Source: Sphaerisporangium flaviroseum
GTDB lineage: Bacteria > Actinomycetota > Actinomycetes > Streptosporangiales > Streptosporangiaceae
Direction: 5' to 3'
DNA: 64,000 bases
Assembly: GCF_039537005.1 (NCBI RefSeq)
Contig: NZ_BAAAZR010000019.1
Location: 124,001-188,000 of the forward strand
Shown: positions 50,304 through 59,633 of the stretch, piece by piece
Layout: every line of letters begins with the position of its first letter
How positions within the stretch are numbered: the stretch's first letter is position 1
Position numbers and translations under genes: made by a program
Notes under the pieces: model-generated
Seen by the model: only the letters and a program-made list of their open reading frames with translations
Told to the model about the DNA's origin: nothing
The model's database searches: none

Positions 50304-52060
50304 TGAACGACAGCGAGCAGCCGGGCTCGCCGCGCGAGAGCGGTCCCGCGAGTCCCGCCGATCCGGTCCCCGCGACGCCCGGCCCGGCCGGTTCACCGGC
50401 CGAGGGCGGCCCCGCGCCGTCCGCGCACGAGGTGGAGTTGGCGATCCGCTCCGAGGACCGGCCCCAGAAGGTATCACCCGATAACTCGCTGACGGCCGCT
50501 CAGTCCGCGGCGAGCACCGCGACCACCATGGAAGTGATGGAGGCGAATCCGCTGCGCGACCCCCGCGACAAGCGGCTGCCCAGGGTCGCCGGCCCCTGCG
50601 TGCTGGTGCTGTTCGGCGTGACCGGCGACCTGGCCAAGCGCAAGCTCCTGCCCGCGATCTACGACCTGGGCAACCGAGGGCTGCTCCCCCCGGGCTTCTC
50701 ACTGGTCGGCTTCGCCCGGCGCGACTGGGCCCACCAGGATTTCGCCCAGATCACCCATGACGCCGTCAAGGAGCACGCCCGCACTCCCTTCCGGGAGGAG
50801 GTGTGGAAGCAGATCTGCGAAGGGCTCCACTTCGTCCCCGGCTCCTTCGACGACGACGGCGCCTTCGACGCGCTGGCCATGGCGCTCAAGGAGATCGACG
50901 AGACGCGGGGCACCGGCGGGAACTACGCCTTCTACCTGTCGACCCCGCCGAAGGCCTTCCCGGTCATCGTCGAGCAGCTCAAGCGCACGGGACTGAGCAA
51001 GCCGCCGCCGGGCTCGTGGCGCCGGGTGGTGATCGAGAAGCCGTTCGGGCACGACCTCAAGAGCGCGCGGGAGCTGAACCAGGTCGTCGACTCGGCCTTC
51101 AAGCCCGACTCTGTGTTCCGCATCGACCATTACCTGGGCAAGGAGACCGTCCAGAACATCCTGGCGCTGCGGTTCGCCAACACGCTGTTCGAGCCGATCT
51201 GGAACCGCGGCTACGTCGACCACGTGCAGATCACGATGGCCGAGGACATCGGCGTGGGCAGCCGGGCCGGGTACTACGACGGCATCGGCGCGGCCAGGGA
51301 CGTCATCCAGAACCACCTGCTCCAGCTTCTGGCGCTGGTGGCCATGGAGGATCCCACGGCCTTCGGCGCGGCGGCGCTACGCAGGGAGAAGGAGAAGGTC
51401 CTGGAGGCCCTCACCCTCCCGCACGATCTCCGGCTCGCCACCGCCCGGGGGCGGTACACCGCAGGCTGGCAGGGCGGCGTGCCCGTCCGCGGCTACCTGG
51501 AGGAGGACGGAATCCCCCCGGACTCCAAGACCGAGACCTACGCCGCCATCAAGCTGGAGATCGCCAACCGGCGCTGGGCCGGCGTGCCGTTCTACCTGCG
51601 CACGGGCAAGCGGCTCGGCAGGCGTATGACTGAGGTGGCCGTGGTGTTCCAGCGGGCGCCCCACCTGCCGTTCAGCAAGACCGACACCGAGATCCTCGGG
51701 CAGAACGCCCTGGTCATCCGGATCCAGCCGGACGAGGGCATCACGGTGCGGTTCGGCTCCAAGGTGCCGGGCACGGCCATGGAGGTCCGGGACGTCAACA
51801 TGGACTTCGCCTACGGCGAGGCGTTCCTGGAGTCCTCACCGGAGGCCTACGAGCGGCTGCTGCTGGACGTGCTCATCGGCGATCCGCCGCTGTTCCCGCA
51901 CCAGCGCGAGGTCGAGCTGTCCTGGAAGGTCATCGACCCGATCGAGGAGTTCTGGGCCAAGAGCGACGAGCCGCCGGAGGACTATCCGGCGGGCACGGGC
52001 GGCCCGAAGTCGGCCGACGAGCTGATGGCCCGCGACGGCCGCACCTGGAGGAGGCTGTGA
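50303..52060 (+). CDS. zwf: Glucose-6-phosphate 1-dehydrogenase with N-terminal extension
   Basis: A 585-residue enzyme. The conserved core starts near residue 76 (MEVMEANPLRDPRDKRLPR) with the coenzyme motif LFGVTGDLAKRK and continues through the substrate signature RIDHYLGKE (catalytic His). The 75 residues before it are Pro/Ser/Gly/Ala-rich, absent from most homologues. The first ATG at 50303 has GGGAGG upstream and overlaps pgi, so the extension is probably translated, though internal ATGs at 50528 and 50537 would give the usual protein. It makes 6-phosphogluconolactone and NADPH. Confidence 0.94.
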   Translation: MNDSEQPGSPRESGPASPADPVPATPGPAGSPAEGGPAPSAHEVELAIRSEDRPQKVSPDNSLTAAQSAASTATTMEVMEANPLRDPRDKRLPRVAGPCVLVLFGVTGDLAKRKLLPAIYDLGNRGLLPPGFSLVGFARRDWAHQDFAQITHDAVKEHARTPFREEVWKQICEGLHFVPGSFDDDGAFDALAMALKEIDETRGTGGNYAFYLSTPPKAFPVIVEQLKRTGLSKPPPGSWRRVVIEKPFGHDLKSARELNQVVDSAFKPDSVFRIDHYLGKETVQNILALRFANTLFEPIWNRGYVDHVQITMAEDIGVGSRAGYYDGIGAARDVIQNHLLQLLALVAMEDPTAFGAAALRREKEKVLEALTLPHDLRLATARGRYTAGWQGGVPVRGYLEEDGIPPDSKTETYAAIKLEIANRRWAGVPFYLRTGKRLGRRMTEVAVVFQRAPHLPFSKTDTEILGQNALVIRIQPDEGITVRFGSKVPGTAMEVRDVNMDFAYGEAFLESSPEAYERLLLDVLIGDPPLFPHQREVELSWKVIDPIEEFWAKSDEPPEDYPAGTGGPKSADELMARDGRTWRRL

Positions 52061-52169
52061 TCCACGCGACCACGACAGGGTCCGCCGTCCCGGCCAGGCC
52101 GGGAGACCTTCGCACGGCACGGGCAGGCGTTGTCCGGGCGGGGCTCCGGACAGGAACGGGGGTGGCACT

Positions 52170-53081
52170 GTGACCAGTTACCTCATGGGGTCGACCACGG
52201 CATCGGAGATCTCGTCCCAGCTCACCAGGCTGCGGCACCAGGTCGGGGCGCCCGCCGTCGGCATGGTGCTGACGCTGGTGGTGGTGTGCGACGAGAGCCA
52301 CCAGTACGACGCCGTCCGCGCGGCCTCCGAGGCGTCCCGCGAGCACCCCTCACGCATCCTCGCGGTGATCCCGAGGGAGCGCGAGGAGGCGACGCGGCTC
52401 GACGCGGAGATCCGGGTCGGCGAGCTGACGACCGGCGAGGTCGTCCTGCTCCGCCTGTACGGCGAGCTGACCGAGCACGCCGACTCGGTGCTCTCCCCGC
52501 TGCTGCTGGCCGACATCCCGGTGGTGGTGTGGTGGCCCGGCGACGCGCCGGCGGCACCGGCGAAGGACCCGGTCGGCGCCTTCGGCCAGCGCCGCGTCAC
52601 CGACGCGCGGTCCGCCGACGACTCGGTGGAGGCGATCAGGAGCCGCATCGACGGCTACTCCCCGGGCGACACCGACCTGGCCTGGACCCGCATCACCCCG
52701 TGGCGCAGCCTGCTGGCCGCGGCGTTCGACCAGCCGGTCGGCAAGATCCTCGACGGCTACGTCGAGGCCGAGCCCGACCATCCCAGTGCGGCGCTGCTGG
52801 CCGTGTGGCTCTCCCAAAAGCTCGACGCCCCGATCAGGGTGACGCAGTCGCAGGGCCCCGGCCTGACGAAGGTGTACCTGCGCCTCGACGAGGGCGAGGT
52901 CGTGGTCGAGCGGCACGACTCGCGCACCGCCACCCTCGTGCGGCCCGAGCAGCCCGACCGGCAGGTCGCCCTGGCCCGCCGGCCCACCTCCGACCTGCTG
53001 GCAGAGGAGCTACGCCGCCTCGACCCCGACGAGGTGTACGAAGAGGCGATCAGGAACGTCGCCCACTACGACGTCTCCTGA
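52170..53081 (+). CDS. opcA: Glucose-6-phosphate dehydrogenase assembly protein OpcA
   Basis: A 303-residue OpcA. SSQLTRLRHQVGAPAVGMVLTLVV lies at the start (residues 15-38), and VVVWWPGDAP and the C-terminal RPTSDLLAEELRRLDPDEVYEEA are characteristic. OpcA promotes assembly or redox activation of Zwf in cyanobacteria and actinobacteria. The GTG start lies 109 nt after zwf. Its unvarying place next to zwf supports a joint function. Confidence 0.93.
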   Translation: MTSYLMGSTTASEISSQLTRLRHQVGAPAVGMVLTLVVVCDESHQYDAVRAASEASREHPSRILAVIPREREEATRLDAEIRVGELTTGEVVLLRLYGELTEHADSVLSPLLLADIPVVVWWPGDAPAAPAKDPVGAFGQRRVTDARSADDSVEAIRSRIDGYSPGDTDLAWTRITPWRSLLAAAFDQPVGKILDGYVEAEPDHPSAALLAVWLSQKLDAPIRVTQSQGPGLTKVYLRLDEGEVVVERHDSRTATLVRPEQPDRQVALARRPTSDLLAEELRRLDPDEVYEEAIRNVAHYDVS

Positions 53082-53237
53082 CCGATGGCCGCTGATCGAG
53101 GCAATGGCTCGGCCGAACCATGGGTCGTGACCGCATACCGCCGGTCTTGACCTGGGTGCCCGGTACCCTCACCTTTCCCCCGATATGTCGGGAGACGGCC
53201 GGGTGCCGGGCACCTCCGTAAGAGAAGGACGGTTTTC

Positions 53238-54011
53238 GTGAGTGTTCCATCGGTTCTCATCCACCGGGACGCCGACCTGCTGGCCAAGGCCGTGGCCGCA
53301 CGCCTGATCACCGGGCTGGTGGACGCCCAGGCGGCCAAGGGATCGGCGCACCTCGTGCTGACAGGCGGTGGCATGGGCATCTCGACACTGGCCGAGGTGG
53401 CCGCGACCCACGCGCGTGACGCGGTGGAGTGGCCGCGCCTGGACATCTGGTGGGGTGACGAGCGGTTCCTGCCGACCGGCGATCCTGAGCGCAACGAGAC
53501 GGGCGCCCGCAGCGCGCTGCTCGACCACGTCGATGTGGACCCGGCCCGCGTGCATCCGATGAAGGGCCCTGATTCGGGGCTCGACGCCGAGGAGTCGGCC
53601 GCTCTTTACGCCGAGGAACTGCGCAAGGCCTCGCGGCCGGAGGACCACGGGCCGGTCCCCTCCTTCGACATCCTGATGCTCGGCCTCGGGCCGGACGGCC
53701 ACGTGGCGTCGCTGTTCCCGGGCATGCCCGCCCTCTACGACGAGCGTCCGGTCGTGGCGGTGCACGGCGCCCCCAAGCCGCCCCCGACCCGGATCTCGAT
53801 GACGCTGCCCACGCTGCGGGCGGCACGCGAGGTCTGGGTGATCGCGGCCGGCGAGGAGAAGGCGGGAGCCGTACGCCTCGCCCTGCAGGAGTCGGGCCCC
53901 ATGCAGGTTCCGGCGGCCGGGGCGCGAGGGCGGTCGCGCACGCTGTTCCTGCTCGACCGCGCCGCCGCCTCCAAGCTCCCTCCCGGGCTCGGCCGGCCCG
54001 CCTCCCCCTGA
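53238..54011 (+). CDS. pgl: 6-phosphogluconolactonase
   Basis: A 257-residue Pgl (DevB) with LTGGGMGISTLAEVA, DIWWGDERFLP and the catalytic-loop motif MLGLGPDGHVASLFPG. It hydrolyses 6-phosphogluconolactone made by Zwf. The GTG start at 53238 has AAGGA 9 nt upstream; 156 nt separate it from opcA and could include an extra promoter. It ends the operon, convergent with add at a shared hairpin. Confidence 0.94.
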   Translation: MSVPSVLIHRDADLLAKAVAARLITGLVDAQAAKGSAHLVLTGGGMGISTLAEVAATHARDAVEWPRLDIWWGDERFLPTGDPERNETGARSALLDHVDVDPARVHPMKGPDSGLDAEESAALYAEELRKASRPEDHGPVPSFDILMLGLGPDGHVASLFPGMPALYDERPVVAVHGAPKPPPTRISMTLPTLRAAREVWVIAAGEEKAGAVRLALQESGPMQVPAAGARGRSRTLFLLDRAAASKLPPGLGRPASP

Positions 54012-54022
54012 CCCCGTGACCG

Positions 54023-54044
54023 CCCTCCGGCGTCAGCCGGAGGG
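54023..54044. terminator. Bidirectional terminator between pgl and add
   Basis: CCCTCCGG and CCGGAGGG make a perfect 8-bp stem; the six-base loop contains the add stop codon. Confidence 0.7.
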
Positions 54045-55064
54045 GACGAGCGCGTCGATCTCGGGGAGTATGGCGCGCTTGCCGTCATCGTCCAGGAACG
54101 AGGCTTGTACGGCGTTGCGCGCCAGGGCGGCCAACTCGGCGGGCCCGAGGCCGAAGACGTCGGACACGACCTGGTACTCGCGGCTGAGCGTGGTCTCGAA
54201 CATGGGCGGATCGTCGCTGTTGACGGTGACGAACAGCCCTTCCTCCAGCAGGCGCGGCAGCGGGTGGGAGGCGAGGTCCGGCACCTGGCGGGTGCGGACG
54301 TTGGAGGTAGGGCAGACCTCCAGCGGGATCTGGGTCTCCCGCAGGTGGGCCATGAGCCGGGGGTCGTCCACGCACCGGATGCCGTGGCCGATGCGCTCGG
54401 CGCCGAGCCCTTCGATGACCTCCCAGATCGTCTCGGGCCCGGTCATCTCCCCTGCGTGCGGCACGCTGTGCAGTCCGGCCGCCTTGGCCGCCCGGAAGGC
54501 GTCCCTGAAGACGTCGCGGTACTTGGGGCGTTCCTGCTCGATCCCGGCCAGCCCGAAGCCGACCAGGTTCTCCGGCGGCTCGGCCAGCGCGTGGTCGAGG
54601 GTCACCCGCGCGGCCTCGGCCCCGTACTCACCGGGGATGTCGAACACGTAACCCACGCGCACGCCACCCTCGGCCGCCTGACGCGCCGCCAGGTCCAGCG
54701 CCTCGGTGATGGCACGCCGGGACATGCCCGTGCTCTGGTGGGCGTACGGCGTGACGGTCAGCTCGATGTACCTGACATTCTGGGAGGCCAGGTCACGCGC
54801 GGCGCCGGTGACGAGGGTCGCCAGGTCTTCCGGCTCGCGCACCAGGCGGTTGACGGCCTCATAGATCTGAGCGAAGTGGGCGAAGTCCCGGAACTCATAG
54901 AAGGCCCGCAGTTCCTCTTCGCTCGTGGGCACCGGGCTGCCGGGGTACCGCCGGGCCAGCTCCAGGACCGTCGGAAGCGAGGCGGACCCCACCAGGTGAA
55001 GGTGCAGTTCCACCTTCGGCAAGGCGGCGATGAACGCTTCGGTGGACGCGATGCTGTTCGTCAT
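54033..55064 (-). CDS. add: Adenosine deaminase
   Basis: A 343-residue metal-dependent deaminase. Zinc and catalytic residues appear in ELHLHLVGS (the two His, with LVG in place of the usual DG-type sequence), HAGE, ERIGHGIRC and SDDPPMF. These identify an adenosine deaminase/AMP deaminase-like member; related branches act on adenine or on futalosine-pathway compounds, so substrate could differ from adenosine. It is leaderless: TAGGGT lies 8 nt before the ATG. It is convergent with pgl. Confidence 0.87.
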   Translation of the reverse strand: MTNSIASTEAFIAALPKVELHLHLVGSASLPTVLELARRYPGSPVPTSEEELRAFYEFRDFAHFAQIYEAVNRLVREPEDLATLVTGAARDLASQNVRYIELTVTPYAHQSTGMSRRAITEALDLAARQAAEGGVRVGYVFDIPGEYGAEAARVTLDHALAEPPENLVGFGLAGIEQERPKYRDVFRDAFRAAKAAGLHSVPHAGEMTGPETIWEVIEGLGAERIGHGIRCVDDPRLMAHLRETQIPLEVCPTSNVRTRQVPDLASHPLPRLLEEGLFVTVNSDDPPMFETTLSREYQVVSDVFGLGPAELAALARNAVQASFLDDDGKRAILPEIDALVPSG

Positions 55065-55072
55065 AGCGCCCG

Positions 55073-55078
55073 ACCCTA
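55073..55078 (-). promoter_or_regulatory. -10 box of a leaderless add promoter
   Basis: On the minus strand TAGGGT is followed by 8 nt and the ATG at 55064, with no ribosome binding site. Confidence 0.4.
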
Positions 55079-55124
55079 GGCAGCCCGGTGACCCGTACGA
55101 AAGTGATTTATCGCAAATCTCACA

Positions 55125-55928
55125 TCATGTTGTCAGGTTCGCCTGCGATCCCGGGCGGACGGCGGCCAGGAGCCGGTTGTTCCCGTTCTGCCACAGCGTG
55201 CCGATCTCGGTGAAACCGGCGCCCCGCAGCGCGTTCACGTGCGTGGAGAGCTCGCCGGACTCCGAGCCGTGGTGGTCGGCGGCCGCCGCCCTGCGCTCCC
55301 GCTCGTCACGCAGGCCTGACAGCACCGGGTCCGCGGCCACGGCGTCCCACCACTGGCGCCAGTCCTCGGGCATGCCGTCGGCGAAGCGCCGCCGGGTCGC
55401 CCGATCGTGGATGACCTGCTCCAGCTTGGCGAGGGCCGGGGAGACGTCCTCGACGCCGAGGTGGTCGCCGTTGAGGAACAGCCCCCCGGGGCGCAGCACC
55501 AGGGACAGCTCGGCGAACATGGCGCGAAGCCCCGCCTCGGGCAGCCAGTGGAGCGCGGTCGTGCTCACGGCCACGTCCACCGGGCGGTCGAGGCGGAGCA
55601 CCGATGCCCATCCGGCCGCGCGCAAGTCGAGGTCCTCGAAACGCAGGCCGGACTTGTCGGCGTGAGCGGCGCGCCCTAGCGCCAGAAGGAGCGGATCGGC
55701 GTCGATCGCGACGATCGTGGCCTCGGGGAGGCGGTCGAGCAGGCGGGCGGCCAGCGAGCCGGGGCCGCATCCGAGGTCGAGCACCAGCGGGTCCGGCCGA
55801 CCGGCACCGGCCTCCACGGCGTCGATCAGGGCGGTGAACCGCTCTTCCCGGTCGGGCAGGTAGCCCTCCTGCTGGCGGTCCCACCGCTCGATCCAGTCCT
55901 GCGCCGTCTCACGAGAAAGAATGGACAT
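55125..55928 (-). CDS. SAM-dependent class I methyltransferase
   Basis: A 267-residue methyltransferase with motif I VLDLGCGPGSLAARLL, motif II IDADPLLLA and VSTTALHWLPEAGLRAMF, typical of trans-aconitate methyltransferase-like proteins. The natural substrate is unknown. ATG 55928 is chosen over 55958 because GGAGG lies 5 nt upstream. The gene is divergent from the CGNR regulator gene across 72 nt. Confidence 0.88.
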   Translation of the reverse strand: MSILSRETAQDWIERWDRQQEGYLPDREERFTALIDAVEAGAGRPDPLVLDLGCGPGSLAARLLDRLPEATIVAIDADPLLLALGRAAHADKSGLRFEDLDLRAAGWASVLRLDRPVDVAVSTTALHWLPEAGLRAMFAELSLVLRPGGLFLNGDHLGVEDVSPALAKLEQVIHDRATRRRFADGMPEDWRQWWDAVAADPVLSGLRDERERRAAAADHHGSESGELSTHVNALRGAGFTEIGTLWQNGNNRLLAAVRPGSQANLTT

Positions 55929-56000
55929 GAAAGCCTCCGCGTTACTGTCGTTTAGCATCTCGATAGTGACACCCTAGGATGTAAGGATGTAACTGGTCAA

Positions 56001-56579
56001 GTGAACTTCAACAGTCACTCCGATGCCGCAGTGGCGGTCGCCGTCTTCCTGGTGAACAAGCTGACGGCCGGTGAGGCACGAGGAAGGGCCTACTCGCCGC
56101 CGCCGAAGGGCGCGGAGCGACGTACCGCGGCCACCGAGGCGCTGCGGGCCGGCGGCTGGCGTTCCCGCGAGGCCACCGACACCGAGGCCGATGAGCTCGC
56201 CGACGTCGCCACCGAGCTACGTGTGGTCTTCGACGCGGTCGAGGCCGACGACGTCGACACCGCGGCCCTGCAGGTGAACCAGCTTCTCGACGGCACCCAG
56301 GCACGTCCCCACCTGGAACGGCACGACGGCGAGCCATGGCACCTCCACTTCCACGGCAAGAACCAGACACTGCGCGACGACTGGGCGGCGGCGTGCGCCA
56401 CCGGCCTCGCCATCGTGCTCGGCAGCGACCTGCACGACCGGCTCGGGGTGTGCACCGCGCCGCACTGCGACCGCGTCTACGTCGACATCTCGCGCAACGG
56501 CACCCGCCGCTTCTGCTCCACCGCATGCCAGAACCGCGTGAAGACCGCCGCCTTCCGCGCCCGCGCCAGCCACTCGTAG
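56001..56579 (+). CDS. CGNR zinc-finger (ABATE-domain) regulator
   Basis: A 192-residue protein of the RNA-polymerase-associated-like DUF1470/ABATE family. The N-terminal ABATE domain (HSDAAVAVAVFLVNKLT, then about 110 residues) is followed by a zinc finger C-x4-C-x16-C-x3-C, TAPHCDRVYVDISRNGTRR between the two Cys pairs. The family name motif CGNR is CQNR here. Such proteins are stress-linked putative transcription regulators. The start is a GTG without a good ribosome binding site. Confidence 0.85.
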   Translation: MNFNSHSDAAVAVAVFLVNKLTAGEARGRAYSPPPKGAERRTAATEALRAGGWRSREATDTEADELADVATELRVVFDAVEADDVDTAALQVNQLLDGTQARPHLERHDGEPWHLHFHGKNQTLRDDWAAACATGLAIVLGSDLHDRLGVCTAPHCDRVYVDISRNGTRRFCSTACQNRVKTAAFRARASHS

Positions 56580-56633
56580 ACCCCTGAGGCGGCCTGATCC
56601 GCAAGACCGGCCGCAGTTGACCCGTATCGGACT

Positions 56634-56996
56634 TCAGCGCCGCGCCAGCGCAAGCACGCTCAGCCCGAACATCAGGACGCCCAGAGGGAGGTGAACCGCC
56701 GGTATATGCGCGATGCCGAGCACGACCTGGACCGAGGCGAGGACAAGGAAGCCGGACGCGTGCCAGATGGGCCGGGGCGAGCCGCCGCCCGGCTTCCACG
56801 CCAGCACCGCCGCGAGCACATACAGCACCGACGCCCCGTACATCACCCGGGCTCCGACACTGTGCGGGGTCTCTCCGTAGGGCGAGGTCAGCAGCAGTCC
56901 AGCGGAGACCGCCTGAAGGAAGATGGTCAGGGTCTGCAGGGCGATCGCGATCTGCAGAAACGAGAAGCGGCGCTGTGCCATCGCCTGGGTCGCCAT
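56634..56996 (-). CDS. Small four-helix membrane protein
   Basis: A 120-residue protein with four hydrophobic segments (FLQIAIALQTLTIFLQAVSA, VLYVLAAVLAW, ASGFLVLASVQVVLGIAHI and LPLGVLMFGLSVLAL). AAAGGGG lies 8 nt before the ATG at 56996. I do not recognise a named family. It is divergent from the ECF41 sigma gene, so it may be its target or a regulator of its activity. Confidence 0.75.
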   Translation of the reverse strand: MATQAMAQRRFSFLQIAIALQTLTIFLQAVSAGLLLTSPYGETPHSVGARVMYGASVLYVLAAVLAWKPGGGSPRPIWHASGFLVLASVQVVLGIAHIPAVHLPLGVLMFGLSVLALARR

Positions 56997-57096
56997 GCCA
57001 CGGTCCCCTTTCCGCCCGGGGGCGGTCGATCGATAAGGTCTCACCAGCCCGACGACACGGGCCCGCGAAAGGTAAGGCGAGGAGGCGATCGGGGGC

Positions 57097-57996
57097 ATGG
57101 GGACGGCTGGGACGAGCACCGATGAGATAGCCGGTGAGCGGCGCCAACTGATCAATGTCGCCTACCGGTTGCTCGGTTCACTGGCCGAGTCGGAGGACGC
57201 CGTACAGGAGGCCTACGCGCGCTGGTACGCGCTGCCGCGAAGTCGGCAGGACGAGATCGTGTCCCCCGGCGCCTGGCTGACGACGGTGACCGGCCGCATC
57301 TGCCTGGACGTGCTCGGCTCGGCGCGGGCTCGGCGTGAACGCTATGTCGGCGTGTGGTTGCCCGATCCGCTGCCCGACCACGCCGAGTGGGACCACGGCC
57401 ACGGCGCCGACCCCGCCGACCAGATGATCATGGACGAATCGGTGACCATGGCCTTCCTCGTCGTCCTGGAGTCGATGACACCCGCCGAGCGGGTGGCGTT
57501 CGTCCTGCACGACGTCTTCCGGTACCCCTTCGCCGAGATCGCCGGCATCATCGGCCGGACCCCTGCGGCCTGCAAGCAGCTCGCGGCCTCCGCCCGGCGC
57601 AGGGTGCGCGTCACGCGGGCTCCGGTGACGGCGGCCGGACAGGCCGACACGGTGCGGCATGTCAAGCAGGCATGGGAGACCAAGGACATCGCGGCCCTCG
57701 TCGACCTCCTCGACCCCGCAGCCGTGATGACCGCCGATGGCGGCGGCATGGTCGATACCGTCCTACGCCCGATCGAAGGCGGTGTGCGCATCGCCCAGTA
57801 CATGGTCGCCATCGCCGACAACGCTCCGGGGCTCGAACTCCTGGAGCGGTCGGTCAACGGTGTGCCAGGCCTGGTGGCCCTGCGTGCCGGCGCCGTCATG
57901 ACCGTGGCCTCGTTCGATGTCGCCGACGGCCGCGTCACGCGGATCTGGGCGGTCCGCAATCCGGCGAAGCTGCGGCCGTGGCTGCGGGACCGCTAG
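57097..57996 (+). CDS. ECF41-type RNA polymerase sigma factor
   Basis: A 299-residue sigma factor. Region 2 (YRLLGSLAESEDAVQEAYARW) and region 4 (MTPAERVAFVLHDVFRYPF, then a HTH) are followed by a C-terminal SnoaL-like domain. WLPDPLP in the linker and NPAKL near the C-terminus are the ECF41 hallmarks; in this group the extra domain replaces an anti-sigma factor. ECF41 genes usually adjoin an oxidoreductase/carboxymuconolactone decarboxylase-type target, but here only a small membrane protein is adjacent. It is convergent with the XRE gene, their stops overlapping. Confidence 0.9.
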   Translation: MGTAGTSTDEIAGERRQLINVAYRLLGSLAESEDAVQEAYARWYALPRSRQDEIVSPGAWLTTVTGRICLDVLGSARARRERYVGVWLPDPLPDHAEWDHGHGADPADQMIMDESVTMAFLVVLESMTPAERVAFVLHDVFRYPFAEIAGIIGRTPAACKQLAASARRRVRVTRAPVTAAGQADTVRHVKQAWETKDIAALVDLLDPAAVMTADGGGMVDTVLRPIEGGVRIAQYMVAIADNAPGLELLERSVNGVPGLVALRAGAVMTVASFDVADGRVTRIWAVRNPAKLRPWLRDR

Positions 57997-59393
57997 GCCG
58001 CGAGGAGCCGGTCGTATCGGTGCGCGAACTCTGAGGAGTCCCCCGCGACCACGCGCAGCGGCGCCAGCTCCTGCAGCGTCCGCCTCGACCCGGCCACGTA
58101 CGGAAGCAACTCCAGCCCTTCCGCCAGGGCATCCCCTTTCGCTCCTGACCTCAACAGCGCATTGGCCAGGCAAGCACGGCCGAAGGACCGGTTCCGATCC
58201 GTCTCCCACGTGTCCACGGATCGCTGGTAGAAATCGACGGCGGCCTCCGGCTTCCCGAGCGAGATCGCCGTCCGGCCTTCGAAACTCAAGATCTCCGCTT
58301 CGCTGACGAAGTCGATCCAGAACGGGTCGTCATCGCGGCCTCCGCGTTCGAATTCGCGCCAGGCGGTCGCGATCGACCTGCGACACGCGAGTTCATCGCC
58401 GAGCGCGGCATGTGCGGAGGTCTCTCGTAGTGCGAGTAGAGCGTACAAGCGCGGTGTGCCCCAGTGACGGGCCGCATCTCTGGCCGTGGTGACATAGCGC
58501 AGGGCTTCCCGCGCGCGCCCTCGGCTCCGCCGGCCGAACCGTGCGGCCTGCATGGCGAGCAGGGATGCGGTTTGCACGTGAAGCCGCTGATCGTCCGCAT
58601 GATGGGCGTACACGTATGCCTCGTCGTACAACCTCCTGGCGAGATCTTGATCGCCAGAATCGTAGGCGCACCAGCCCGCGCAGAGACTCAACTCTCCAAC
58701 CGTCGACAACAGCCGCAGGCCCACCGCCTCGGTGTAATCAGCCTCATCGAGCATCCGCCGTGCCCGTACGAGCTGGCGCAGAGCAGGCTGAAGGAGGCTT
58801 TCACCGCCCACTCGCTGATCTTCAGCGGAGAGGCGGTGGATTGTCGCTTTGAGGTGCTTGAGGTGAGCGGTGTCGACCCGGGCCGGCACATTCAAGGAGC
58901 CCCACCCCATGCCGGCCGCCAGGCTCCCGGCCAGAACCCCGGTGAAATGCCGACGATCAATCTCCATATCTTGCTTTGTTCCCTCAAATGCCACACTTTC
59001 CACCGGTTTGCCGGTGAGCAGTGGCATCAGAGCATCACGCGGCATATCAATGGCATCAGCGAACCGGAGCAGCTCGCGGACGTCATACAGAGTGTCGCGC
59101 TCGCCGCTCTCGATGCGGTTGACCGTGCTCTGCGACCAGCCCACCAGGCTTGCCAGCTCAAGCTGGCTCAGCCCCATCGCCGCGCGCACGATGGCGACGA
59201 ACGCCGGCATGTCGGCGGAGGCCAGCGCCTCACGCATCGGCGCGGAGTCCCACAGCCACACGGGCACCACCGGACGCGCGCCCCGGCGATCCCGCAGGCA
59301 CGGAGCGCACATCGCATCGCCGCTGTAGCGGCTCAGCCTCGTACGCCGGCAGCGCGAACACAGCCGCTCCTCCACTCGCCCAAGCCCTTTCAT
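57993..59393 (-). CDS. XRE-family regulator with N-terminal zinc ribbon and TPR-like C-terminal domain
   Basis: A 466-residue protein. Cys12, Cys15, Cys29 and Cys32 form a C4 zinc-ribbon-like start, an XRE HTH is at about residues 65-120 (LSQLELASLVGWSQSTVNRIESG), and the rest is helical repeats of the type seen in Streptomyces BldD-like/TPR regulators (MalT-like). A Gly-rich turn before the helical part may link the two. Function unknown; its position near the ECF41 gene suggests a role in development or stress. Its stop overlaps the sigma factor stop. Confidence 0.86.
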   Translation of the reverse strand: MKGLGRVEERLCSRCRRTRLSRYSGDAMCAPCLRDRRGARPVVPVWLWDSAPMREALASADMPAFVAIVRAAMGLSQLELASLVGWSQSTVNRIESGERDTLYDVRELLRFADAIDMPRDALMPLLTGKPVESVAFEGTKQDMEIDRRHFTGVLAGSLAAGMGWGSLNVPARVDTAHLKHLKATIHRLSAEDQRVGGESLLQPALRQLVRARRMLDEADYTEAVGLRLLSTVGELSLCAGWCAYDSGDQDLARRLYDEAYVYAHHADDQRLHVQTASLLAMQAARFGRRSRGRAREALRYVTTARDAARHWGTPRLYALLALRETSAHAALGDELACRRSIATAWREFERGGRDDDPFWIDFVSEAEILSFEGRTAISLGKPEAAVDFYQRSVDTWETDRNRSFGRACLANALLRSGAKGDALAEGLELLPYVAGSRRTLQELAPLRVVAGDSSEFAHRYDRLLAA

Positions 59394-59633
59394 GAAGCCA
59401 GGTGATCTCCCCTGGCACGCGGACGGGAAAGGCCGATTCTCGTCACATATATCCCGTGGGGAAATCCGCCGGACGCGTCACCGTACGGCCCACCGGCCGT
59501 ACCGGCGATGCCAATGTGTCATGACCCGACGTCACCGATCAATGACAATACGGTGTTTCCCTTTCGTCCTTTCCGGCAGACGCTGACAGCCGCCCGAGAA
59601 CAGGATGCCGGGCGGTGAGGGAAAGGAATGCCG

